From Oscillospiraceae bacterium (lineage in GTDB: Bacteria > Bacillota > Clostridia > Oscillospirales > Oscillospiraceae): 9,937 nucleotides of DNA. Below, piece after piece: positions 1-5,809 of the stretch. The notes beneath the pieces were generated by a model. That model saw nothing but the letters and a program-made list of their open reading frames with translations. It was not told the DNA's origin and ran no database searches. The DNA lies in contig JAFTGG010000110.1 of assembly GCA_017458025.1 (NCBI GenBank), positions 1-9,937 of the forward strand, read 5' to 3'. The translations under genes and the position numbers were made by a program. Position 1 is the first letter of the stretch; every line of letters starts with the position of its first letter.

Positions 1-839
1 CGATCATCACCGGCGCGGAGGACATGCCCACCCCGCCGGTGAGTCAAAACGGCAAGGTCGCGTACCTGATCCTCCCGGTCGTCGTGCTGATCGTGTGCTG
101 CGTGGGCGGCCTCGCCTACACGGGCTATGCCGACGGCGCGGAGACCCTCATCGACGCGTTTGCCGGCTCCGACGCCGCGACCGGCCTTGTCTATGGCTCC
201 GTGATCGCGCTCGTCCTCACGATTCTTTACTATCTCTGCACCCGTGCGCTCACGTTCAGCGAGTGCATGAACGCCCTGCCCGAGGGCTTCAAGGCGATGG
301 TTCCGCCGATCCTCGTGCTGACCCTCGCGTGGACCCTCAGCTCCATGACCGGCTCCCTCGGCTCCGAGGAGTTCGTCACCGGCGTGGTGAAGTCCATCTC
401 CAGAAGCAACGCGCTGATGAGCCTGCTGCCGGCGCTGCTGTTCCTCATCGCCTGCGGCATCGCGTTCGCCACCGGCACGTCCTGGGGCACGTTCAGCATC
501 ATGATTCCGATCGCCGCCGCGGCGTTCAGCTACGACATGGGCAGCGAGCTGATGATCATCTGCATCTCCGCGTGCATGGCGGGCGGCGTGTTCGGCGACC
601 ATTGCTCCCCGATCTCCGACTCGACCATCATGGCGAGCGCGGGCGCGCAGTGCGACCAAATCCAGCACGTCTCCACGCAGTTGCCTTACGCGCTGACCGC
701 GGGCTGCACGGCGCTGGTGAGCTACATCCTCGCGGGCTTTATCCGCAGTTGGGTCGTCTGCCTGCCGCTGAGCATCATTCTGATGGTCGCGGTGCTGCTG
801 TGCATTCGTTCGATGGAGCCGAAAAAGACGGCCGCGTAA
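1..839 (+). CDS. NhaC-family Na+/H+ antiporter, C-terminal part (5' end cut by the window)
   Basis: An integral membrane secondary transporter that probably exchanges Na+ for H+ at the cytoplasmic membrane. The reading frame is open from base 3, before the first ATG at 24, so the gene starts outside the window and this ATG is internal. About 278 residues are visible, and the TAA stop is at 837-839. Several hydrophobic segments are clear, for example AYLILPVVVLIVCCVGG and WVVCLPLSIILMVAVLLCI near the end. Two stretches are hallmarks of the Na_H_antiporter family (NhaC/YqkI/MleN type): ATGTSWGTFSIMIP and GGVFGDHCSPISDSTIMASA followed by HVSTQLPYA. The family also contains malate/lactate antiporters, so the exact substrate is not settled. 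It is the only plus-strand gene and converges on the minus-strand block through a shared terminator. Confidence 0.9.
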   Translation, partial: IITGAEDMPTPPVSQNGKVAYLILPVVVLIVCCVGGLAYTGYADGAETLIDAFAGSDAATGLVYGSVIALVLTILYYLCTRALTFSECMNALPEGFKAMVPPILVLTLAWTLSSMTGSLGSEEFVTGVVKSISRSNALMSLLPALLFLIACGIAFATGTSWGTFSIMIPIAAAAFSYDMGSELMIICISACMAGGVFGDHCSPISDSTIMASAGAQCDQIQHVSTQLPYALTAGCTALVSYILAGFIRSWVVCLPLSIILMVAVLLCIRSMEPKKTAA

Positions 840-853
840 GCCGGACAGAACAT

Positions 854-886
854 AAAAAGAGCTGACCGAATTGGTCAGCTCTTTTT
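854..886. terminator. Bidirectional rho-independent terminator between the antiporter gene and alaX
   Basis: A perfect 14-bp inverted repeat (854-867 and 873-886) has a 5-nt loop. The stem core is GAGCTGACC/GGTCAGCTC and is flanked by five A on the left and five T on the right, so it can terminate transcription from both sides. The TGA stop codon of the minus-strand alaX gene (875-877) lies inside the right arm, so this hairpin includes the end of that coding sequence. Confidence 0.92.
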
Positions 887-2029
887 GATTGCAAAAAACG
901 CTTCGATCTCGGCGCGGGTGCAGCTTGCGCTGCCCTGCGCGAAGAACGGCTTGCCGCCGCCGCGGCCTTGCAGCGAGGCGTTGAGCTGCTTGACGAAATC
1001 GCGCAGGTCGCCGTCCGCTTGTCCGACGGCGTACCTCCACGCGCCGTCCGCGCCCGCGAACACCGCGCAGCGCCCGCCGCAGGTGTTCATCACCGCGTCG
1101 CAGAGCTTGCGCACGCTGTCGGGCGGCATGTCCTCCTCGAACAGCACGACGTCGCCCTCGCCGGTCAGGCTCGCCGCGACCCGCGCGAACACCTGCGCTT
1201 CCAGCTTCGCCGCGCGCTGCTTCAGCGCGCCCAGCTCCGCCTCCAGACGCTCCACCGCCGCCGCGCTCTCCGTCGGCTTCGCGCTGAGCGACTGCGCGAT
1301 CTGCCGGTTCTGCTCCCACGTCGCCGCGAGATAGCGGTACGCGCGCCCGCCGCAGAGCAGCTCGATGCGGACGCCGTCGCGAAACCTCTGGCAGGAGAGG
1401 AATTTGACGACGCCGACCTGCCCGCTGCGCGCGACGTGCGTGCCGCAGCAGGCGCAGCAGTCCGTGCCGGGAAAGGTCACGATGCGCACGTCGCCGTCCA
1501 GCGGCTTTTTGCTGCGGTATTCGACCGCGTCCAGCGCCGCGCCGCGATAAAAGCGGATATCGACGGCATGATCCTCGCAGATGTACCGGTTCGCGCGGCG
1601 CTCGATGTCCATCAGCGCGTCCCACGGGATCTCGGCGTTGAAGTCGATGGTCACCACGTCCGCGCCCATGTGAAAGCCCACGTTGTCGCAGCGGAACGCC
1701 GCGCAGATCAGGCCGGAGCAGATGTGCTCGCCGGAATGTTGCTGCATGTGGTCGAAGCGCCGCGCCCAATCAATGCTGCCGCGCACTTCCGTACCCACGG
1801 CAAGCGGCGCGTCGCAGAGGTGCGTGACGACGCCGTTTTTCTCATGCACGTCCAGCACGTTGACGTTCCCCAACGCGCCGCGGTCGGCGGGCTGTCCGCC
1901 GCCCTCGGGGTAAAACGCCGTTTGGTCGAGTACGACGCCGTAGCCGCCCTTCGCCTCGTCGCAGGAGACGACGCGGGCGGCAAATTCCTTTTGAAACGGG
2001 TCGTCATAGTACAGCTTTTTCGTTTCCAT
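875..2029 (-). CDS. AlaX-type alanyl-tRNA editing protein with DHHA1-like C-terminal domain
   Basis: A free-standing relative of the alanyl-tRNA synthetase editing half. In this family the protein hydrolyses Ser-tRNA(Ala), and in some members Gly-tRNA(Ala), in the cytoplasm. The 384-residue product starts with the synthetase-like barrel and has the family signature YPEGGGQPADRG (40-51). The zinc site is complete: H98-S-G-E-H102 and C194-C-G-T-H198. Residues 235-285 look helical or coiled-coil, and the C-terminus carries GRGGGKPFFAQGS (356-368), the glycine-rich DHHA1 element. The length fits the long AlaX class. I chose ATG 2029 because AAGGAG lies 7 nt upstream and the protein then starts METKKLYYDD, as relatives do; a TTG at 2056 would add nine residues inside the upstream gene. 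It is the last gene of the aspS-GH3-alaX unit. Confidence 0.9.
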   Translation of the reverse strand: METKKLYYDDPFQKEFAARVVSCDEAKGGYGVVLDQTAFYPEGGGQPADRGALGNVNVLDVHEKNGVVTHLCDAPLAVGTEVRGSIDWARRFDHMQQHSGEHICSGLICAAFRCDNVGFHMGADVVTIDFNAEIPWDALMDIERRANRYICEDHAVDIRFYRGAALDAVEYRSKKPLDGDVRIVTFPGTDCCACCGTHVARSGQVGVVKFLSCQRFRDGVRIELLCGGRAYRYLAATWEQNRQIAQSLSAKPTESAAAVERLEAELGALKQRAAKLEAQVFARVAASLTGEGDVVLFEEDMPPDSVRKLCDAVMNTCGGRCAVFAGADGAWRYAVGQADGDLRDFVKQLNASLQGRGGGKPFFAQGSASCTRAEIEAFFAIKKS

Positions 2030-2036
2030 TCGATCT

Positions 2037-2042
2037 CTCCTT
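2037..2042 (-). promoter_or_regulatory. Ribosome binding site of alaX (decides the start)
   Basis: AAGGAG on the minus strand lies 7 nt before ATG 2029 and overlaps the TAA stop of the GH3 gene at 2043-2041. It rules in favour of the ATG over the upstream TTG at 2056 and suggests translational coupling. Confidence 0.8.
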
Positions 2043-3309
2043 ACGCGATCTCCCAAGGCATTGCGAACCGCGCCTCCTTCGCGCGGAGGACGCGCAGGCA
2101 GGCTTCGTCGATCAAGCGCTCGTCCAGCGTCCCGTCCGCCGCCGCGCTCAGGACCTCGGCGATCTGCGGCTCAAAATCGCCCGTCACGATCATATCGTTG
2201 CCCGCGAGCAGCGCCAGCACCGCAGCGCTGCCGTCCTCCGCGTATGCCTGAACCGCGTCCATGTCGAGGTCGTCGGTCAGGATCACGCCGTCAAAGCCCA
2301 GCTCGCCGCGCAGGATCTGATGGACGGCGGGGGAGAGGGAGGCGGGAAGGCCGGCGTCCATACAGGTGACGATGTTGTGCGACACGAGCACGAACGGCTC
2401 GATCTTCCCATGCGCCTCGATACCCGCGCGGAAGGGGAGAAAATCGTTATTGCGGAAGGTTTCGATCGGCCGTTCGTCCACGGCGACGCCCGTATGGGTG
2501 TCGACATTGTTCCCGTAGCCGGGGAAGTGCTTCAGCACGCTGCCCATGCCCGCGTCGCCCATCACAAGCACGACGCCCGCGGCGTAGGCCATCGTTTCCG
2601 CGGCGTTTCTGCCGAGGCTGCGGGCATAGATGAAGTCGCTCGGGTCGACGGACACGTCGCACACCGGCGCGAAGTTGACGTTGACGCCCAGCTCGCGCAG
2701 GATGTAGCTCTTTTCCGCCGTATCGTTCAAGATCGCGCCGAGGCCGCCCGCGGCGTAGAGCTCCTGCGGCGAGCGGGAGACCGACGGGAACAGGTACGGG
2801 TTCCGGCTCGCCCGCGTGACGGTGCCGCCCTCCTCGTCGGAGCCGATAAAAAGCGGAATGTCCGCCGCGGCCTGATAGCTTTGCAGCTTGTCGATGACCG
2901 CGTCCTTCGTCAGCCAATTCCCGTCCGCGTCCCGATAATCCCGCGTGAACAGCAGCACGCCGCCGAGGTGGTACTCCGCGATCTTCTCCGCCGCGTCCGT
3001 CTCGGGGCAGCGTGCGAAAAAGAGCTGCCCGACCTTCTCTTCGAGCGTCATGCCGTCCAGATACGCGCGCAGCCGCTGCTCCCGCTCCCACTGCTCCTCG
3101 GTCGGCCCGGCTTCCGCAGACGCTTCGCCCTCCGCCTCCGGCGCGTGCTCCGGCAGGTATTTGGGATACCCCTCGGCGTCGAGCGGCGCTTCCGTCTCCG
3201 TCTGCTCGCCGGCAACGGGCATTTCAGGCGCAGCGGCTTGACGCCCGCCGCAGGCGGCGAGCGTCAAGAACATCGCGGTTATCAAAACAATCCGTGCAAA
3301 ACGTTTCAT
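2041..3309 (-). CDS. Glycoside hydrolase family 3 lipoprotein, NagZ-like beta-N-acetylhexosaminidase
   Basis: Probably a surface-anchored enzyme that removes N-acetylglucosamine from cell-wall fragments. The 422-residue product begins with a signal peptide and lipobox LAAC with the lipidated cysteine at 20. An acidic, proline/alanine-rich linker runs to about 75, followed by a GH3 TIM-barrel domain (about 80-422). Landmarks are MTLEEKVGQLFF (87-98), DEEGG (158-162), KHFPGYG (260-266; usually KHFPGHG), the NagZ-type Asp-His pair in VDTHTGV (D270, H272), and GVILTDDLDM, in which D346 is the expected nucleophile. There is no extra C-terminal domain such as the one in Bacillus NagZ. The start overlaps the aspS stop by 4 nt (ATGA), with AAGGAAG inside the end of aspS, so translation is probably coupled. 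The family is certain; the exact substrate is inferred from the Asp-His pair. Confidence 0.88.
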   Translation of the reverse strand: MKRFARIVLITAMFLTLAACGGRQAAAPEMPVAGEQTETEAPLDAEGYPKYLPEHAPEAEGEASAEAGPTEEQWEREQRLRAYLDGMTLEEKVGQLFFARCPETDAAEKIAEYHLGGVLLFTRDYRDADGNWLTKDAVIDKLQSYQAAADIPLFIGSDEEGGTVTRASRNPYLFPSVSRSPQELYAAGGLGAILNDTAEKSYILRELGVNVNFAPVCDVSVDPSDFIYARSLGRNAAETMAYAAGVVLVMGDAGMGSVLKHFPGYGNNVDTHTGVAVDERPIETFRNNDFLPFRAGIEAHGKIEPFVLVSHNIVTCMDAGLPASLSPAVHQILRGELGFDGVILTDDLDMDAVQAYAEDGSAAVLALLAGNDMIVTGDFEPQIAEVLSAAADGTLDERLIDEACLRVLRAKEARFAMPWEIA

Positions 3310-5072
3310 TCGTCTTCCTTCGCCGTGACGGCGATGTGCAGCTCATCTAGCTGCTTCTGCGTCACCTCGCCCGGCGCGCCCATCATCACGTCCTGCGCGT
3401 TCTTGTTCATGGGGAACGGAATGATCTCGCGGATCGAATCCTCGCCGGCGAACAGCATGACCATGCGGTCGACGCCCGGGGCGATGCCCGCGTGCGGCGG
3501 CGCGCCGTAGCAGAACGCGTTGTACATGGCGGGGAACTTCGCCTTGACGTCGTCCTCGCCGAGGCGCACCAGCTCGAACGCCTTGACCATGATTTCGGGG
3601 TCGTGGTTGCGCACCGCGCCCGACGACAGCTCCACGCCGTTGCACACCAAATCGTACTGATCCGCCATGATGGTCAGCGGGTCGAGCTCGCCGCGCTCCG
3701 CCTTGAGCAGCACGTCGAGACCGCCCTTCGGCATGGAGAACGGGTTGTGACAGAACTCCAGCTCGCCGCTCTCATCGCCGATCTCATACATCGGGAAGTC
3801 GGTGATCCAACAGAACTCGTAGCGCTCCTTGTCCATGTGGCCCTCGCACGCCGCGCCGAAGGTCTTGATCTCCACGCCGATCATCTTCGTCGCCAGCTCG
3901 CCCGCGGCGAGCACGACGAGCGTGTTGGGTTCAAGCGGGAGAAGCGCCTTCGCCTTCTCCGCGTCCACGAACTTCGCGACGCCGCCCGCGACCGCGCCGG
4001 TCTCGTCGGTCTTGAACCAATAGCCCTTGCTGCCGCTCTGCACCTCGCAGTCGGCAAGCAGCTTTTCGATCTGCTTGCGCGTCAACGCGCAGCCGGAGAC
4101 GGCGACCGCCTTGACGGTCCGGCCCTTAAACGGCTCGAACTCCGTGCCGTCGAACAAGGACGTGACGTTCTTCGCCGTCAGGTCGATGCGAAGATCCGGC
4201 TTGTCCGTACCGTAGGTCTCCAGCGCGTCGAGATACGCGATGCGGCGGAACGGCGGCCTCGACGCGACGTCATACTTGCCGTACTTCGCGAAGATCGGCG
4301 GGAGCACGTCCTCGCAGATCGCGAACACGTCCTCCTGCGTCGCGAACGCCATCTCCATGTCGAGCTGATAAAACTCCCCGGGAGAGCGGTCGCCGCGCGC
4401 GTCCTCGTCGCGGAAGCAGGGCGCGATCTGGAAATAGCGGTCGAAGCCGCTGGTCATCAGCAGCTGCTTGAACTGCTGCGGCGCCTGCGGCAGCGCGTAG
4501 AACTTGCCCGGGTGCTTGCGCGCGGGCACCAGATAGTCGCGCGCGCCTTCGGGCGAGGACGCCGTCAAGATCGGCGTGGTGATTTCGAGGAAATCATGCG
4601 CGAGCATCGCGCTGCGCAGCGCCGCGATGACGTTGCAGCGCAGAATAATATTCCGCTTGACCGCGGGGTTGCGGAGATCGAGATAGCGGTACTTAAGACG
4701 CGCGGACTCGTCCGACTCGCGGGAGCGGTTGATCTCGAACGGCAGCTCGTTGTAGCGGCAGCGGCCGAGCAGCTCGATCTTTTCGGGCACGATCTCGATA
4801 TCGCCGGTGGGGAGCTTGGGGTTCTTGCTCGCGCGCTCGCGCACAACGCCCTCGACCGAGATCGTGGATTCCTTGTTGTAGCCCTTGATCTGGGAGAGAA
4901 GCGCCGCGTCCTCGACGACGATCTGCGTCGTGCCGTAGAAGTCGCGGAGCACAAGGAAGGCGAGATTGCCGCCGACCTCGCGCACATTCTCCAGCCAGCC
5001 GACGAGCTTGACCTTCTCGCCGGCGTTTTCGATGCGAAGCTGATTACAATTGTGGGTACGGGACTGCATCAT
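3306..5072 (-). CDS. aspS: Aspartyl-tRNA synthetase
   Basis: A class II synthetase that charges tRNA(Asp) with aspartate in the cytoplasm. The 588-residue product has the full bacterial AspRS plan. An OB-fold anticodon-binding domain occupies about 1-110. The catalytic core carries LPQAPQQFKQLLM (194-206; usually PQSPQ), motif 2 CFRDEDARGDRSPGEF (219-234) and motif 3 GVDRMVMLFAGEDSIREI (533-550). The bacterial insertion domain lies between them. The position linked to tRNA discrimination in the OB fold holds valine (V33 in ENVREVGG), not histidine. Two ATGs stand in tandem (5072 and 5069); AGGAG at 5084-5088 is 11 nt from the first, which I chose as the better-spaced start. The gene is preceded by a terminator and a palindrome-rich leader, so it probably begins its own transcript. 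Confidence 0.97.
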   Translation of the reverse strand: MMQSRTHNCNQLRIENAGEKVKLVGWLENVREVGGNLAFLVLRDFYGTTQIVVEDAALLSQIKGYNKESTISVEGVVRERASKNPKLPTGDIEIVPEKIELLGRCRYNELPFEINRSRESDESARLKYRYLDLRNPAVKRNIILRCNVIAALRSAMLAHDFLEITTPILTASSPEGARDYLVPARKHPGKFYALPQAPQQFKQLLMTSGFDRYFQIAPCFRDEDARGDRSPGEFYQLDMEMAFATQEDVFAICEDVLPPIFAKYGKYDVASRPPFRRIAYLDALETYGTDKPDLRIDLTAKNVTSLFDGTEFEPFKGRTVKAVAVSGCALTRKQIEKLLADCEVQSGSKGYWFKTDETGAVAGGVAKFVDAEKAKALLPLEPNTLVVLAAGELATKMIGVEIKTFGAACEGHMDKERYEFCWITDFPMYEIGDESGELEFCHNPFSMPKGGLDVLLKAERGELDPLTIMADQYDLVCNGVELSSGAVRNHDPEIMVKAFELVRLGEDDVKAKFPAMYNAFCYGAPPHAGIAPGVDRMVMLFAGEDSIREIIPFPMNKNAQDVMMGAPGEVTQKQLDELHIAVTAKEDE

Positions 5073-5092
5073 TTTATTTATATCTCCTCGTA

Positions 5093-5116
5093 ATTTCGCG
5101 CCCGCGGGCGCGAAAT
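5093..5116. repeat. Perfect 24-nt GC-rich palindrome in the aspS leader
   Basis: Bases 5093-5104 are the exact reverse complement of 5105-5116, with no loop (half-site ATTTCGCGCCCG). It ends 4 nt upstream of the aspS ribosome binding site at 5084-5088. It could be an operator, a cruciform, or an mRNA hairpin that influences ribosome access. Its function is not known to me. Confidence 0.75.
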
Positions 5117-5126
5117 GAATTGAATC

Positions 5127-5157
5127 GTTTTTCTGACGACGCGCGCGTCAGAAAAAC
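5127..5157. repeat. Perfect 12-bp inverted repeat in the aspS leader
   Basis: The arms GTTTTTCTGACG (5127-5138) and CGTCAGAAAAAC (5146-5157) match perfectly around a 7-nt loop, ACGCGCG. The T-rich left and A-rich right flanks are the opposite of a terminator layout on the plus strand. On the minus strand the outer part of the stem is U/A-rich, and no separate U-tract follows the stem. I class it as a structured repeat, not a terminator. Confidence 0.7.
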
Positions 5158-5172
5158 TCTCTGCACGGAGCG

Positions 5173-5195
5173 TCCGTACGCCTTCGGCGTGCGGA
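5173..5195. repeat. Near-perfect 10-bp inverted repeat in the aspS leader
   Basis: The arms TCCGTACGCC (5173-5182) and GGCGTGCGGA (5186-5195) surround the loop TTC. They pair fully except for one position, which is a G-U wobble in plus-strand RNA and an A-C mismatch in minus-strand RNA. A smaller overlapping hairpin, ACGGA/TCCGT (5165-5177), is an alternative fold. Confidence 0.6.
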
Positions 5196-5213
5196 AAGCG
5201 CAGTGAGGCCTGC

Positions 5214-5242
5214 TCAAAAAAGAGGCGCCGCCTCTTTTTTGA
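5214..5242. terminator. Rho-independent terminator after the mgsA-like gene
   Basis: A perfect 13-bp inverted repeat (5214-5226 and 5230-5242) has the core AGAGGC/GCCTCT, a 3-nt loop, and A6/T6 flanks on the two sides. It lies 46 nt downstream of the mgsA-like stop on the minus strand and separates that transcript from aspS. The symmetric flanks make it active in either direction in principle, but no plus-strand gene reads into it. Confidence 0.88.
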
Positions 5243-5264
5243 AGCGATTTGATACGATTCTGCA

Positions 5265-5285
5265 ATGAAAATAAGATATTTTCAT
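5265..5285. repeat. AT-rich inverted repeat just after the mgsA-like stop
   Basis: The arms ATGAAAATA (5265-5273) and TATTTTCAT (5277-5285) are perfect around the loop AGA. It follows the tandem stop codons TAATAA of the mgsA-like gene directly. A stem this AT-rich is weak; it may protect the mRNA 3' end or be incidental. Confidence 0.5.
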
Positions 5286-5287
5286 TA

Positions 5288-5704
5288 TTAGGCCATGAAA
5301 GGCTTGTTTTTCGGGTTGACGATGTCGCGCCAATCGAGATCGCCGCGGCCCAGCGCGAGCACCAGCGCTTCCGCCGTGGCGGAGTTGGTCGCAAACGGGA
5401 TCTTGTTCTGGTCGCAGAGCTTCGCCATGTAAGAGATGCTCGCGTCGTACTCCGGACTGTTGGGATCGTGGAAATAGAGCACGAGGTCGATCTCGTTGTA
5501 CGCGATGCGCGCGCCGATCTGCTCGTCGCCGCCCTGCGCGCCGTTCATAAAGAGGCGGATATCCAGCCCCGTCGCGTCCGCGATGACCTTGCCGGTGGTA
5601 TTCGTCGCGCATAAGGTGTGGCGCGAGAGGATTCCGGCGTACGCGGTGCAGAACTGCACCATGAGCTCCTTCCTGTTGTCGTGTGCGATCAAAGCAATGT
5701 TCAT
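5288..5704 (-). CDS. mgsA: Methylglyoxal synthase-like protein
   Basis: Family enzymes convert dihydroxyacetone phosphate to methylglyoxal and phosphate, a cytoplasmic bypass of lower glycolysis. The 138-residue product has the usual length and order: the N-terminal strand with H8-D9 (ALIAHDNRKELM), the phosphate loop CATNTTGK (32-39), NGAQGGDEQIG (54-64) with the expected catalytic D60, and IPFATNSATAEALV (102-115). The loop after D80 reads HDPNSPEYDASI, where typical enzymes have DPLxxxPHEPDV. The conserved His and the following Asp of that loop (His98 and Asp101 in E. coli numbering) are therefore not matched, and activity is less certain than family membership. I chose ATG 5704 over ATGs at 5740 and 5722 because it matches the family start and has AAAGGG about 6 nt upstream. 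Tandem stops TAATAA and a terminator follow. Confidence 0.85.
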   Translation of the reverse strand: MNIALIAHDNRKELMVQFCTAYAGILSRHTLCATNTTGKVIADATGLDIRLFMNGAQGGDEQIGARIAYNEIDLVLYFHDPNSPEYDASISYMAKLCDQNKIPFATNSATAEALVLALGRGDLDWRDIVNPKNKPFMA

Positions 5705-5809
5705 GTTTTCCCTTTCTGCCATAAATGGCTGTCCATGCACGATACTTCCCTCAAACTGTCGAAAGCGTCTTCAACCGCTTGAGCGAAACATCGTGCTTTT
5801 ATCGTCCCT
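5705..5809 (-). other. 105-nt gap between the MinD-like gene and mgsA, with nested inverted repeats
   Basis: An outer inverted repeat, GCACGAT (5737-5743) and ATCGTGC (5790-5796), encloses a second one, CTCAA (5750-5754) and TTGAG (5779-5783), with AAGCG/CGCTT (5763-5767 and 5776-5780) as an alternative inner stem. No run of T follows on the minus strand, so it is not a standard terminator. It could be a structured mgsA leader. A short out-of-phase reading stretch at 5751-5798 also encodes a basic amphipathic-looking peptide (see findings). I see no convincing promoter. Confidence 0.45.

Noticed and set aside
2030..2056. TTG start at 2056 adding nine residues to AlaX
   Set aside because: It would overlap the end of the GH3 gene. 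The ATG at 2029 has AAGGAG at ideal spacing and matches the family N-terminus.
5093..5242. CRISPR-like array from the series of hairpins before aspS
   Set aside because: The palindromes differ in sequence from one another and do not form direct repeats with spacers.
5073..5287. T-box riboswitch in the aspS leader
   Set aside because: No TGGNACCGCG-type antiterminator sequence is present on the minus strand; the hairpins there are simple palindromes.
5705..5740. Upstream in-frame ATGs (5740, 5722) for the mgsA-like gene
   Set aside because: The extension MHGQPFMAEREN is not part of the family fold, and a better-placed binding site supports ATG 5704.
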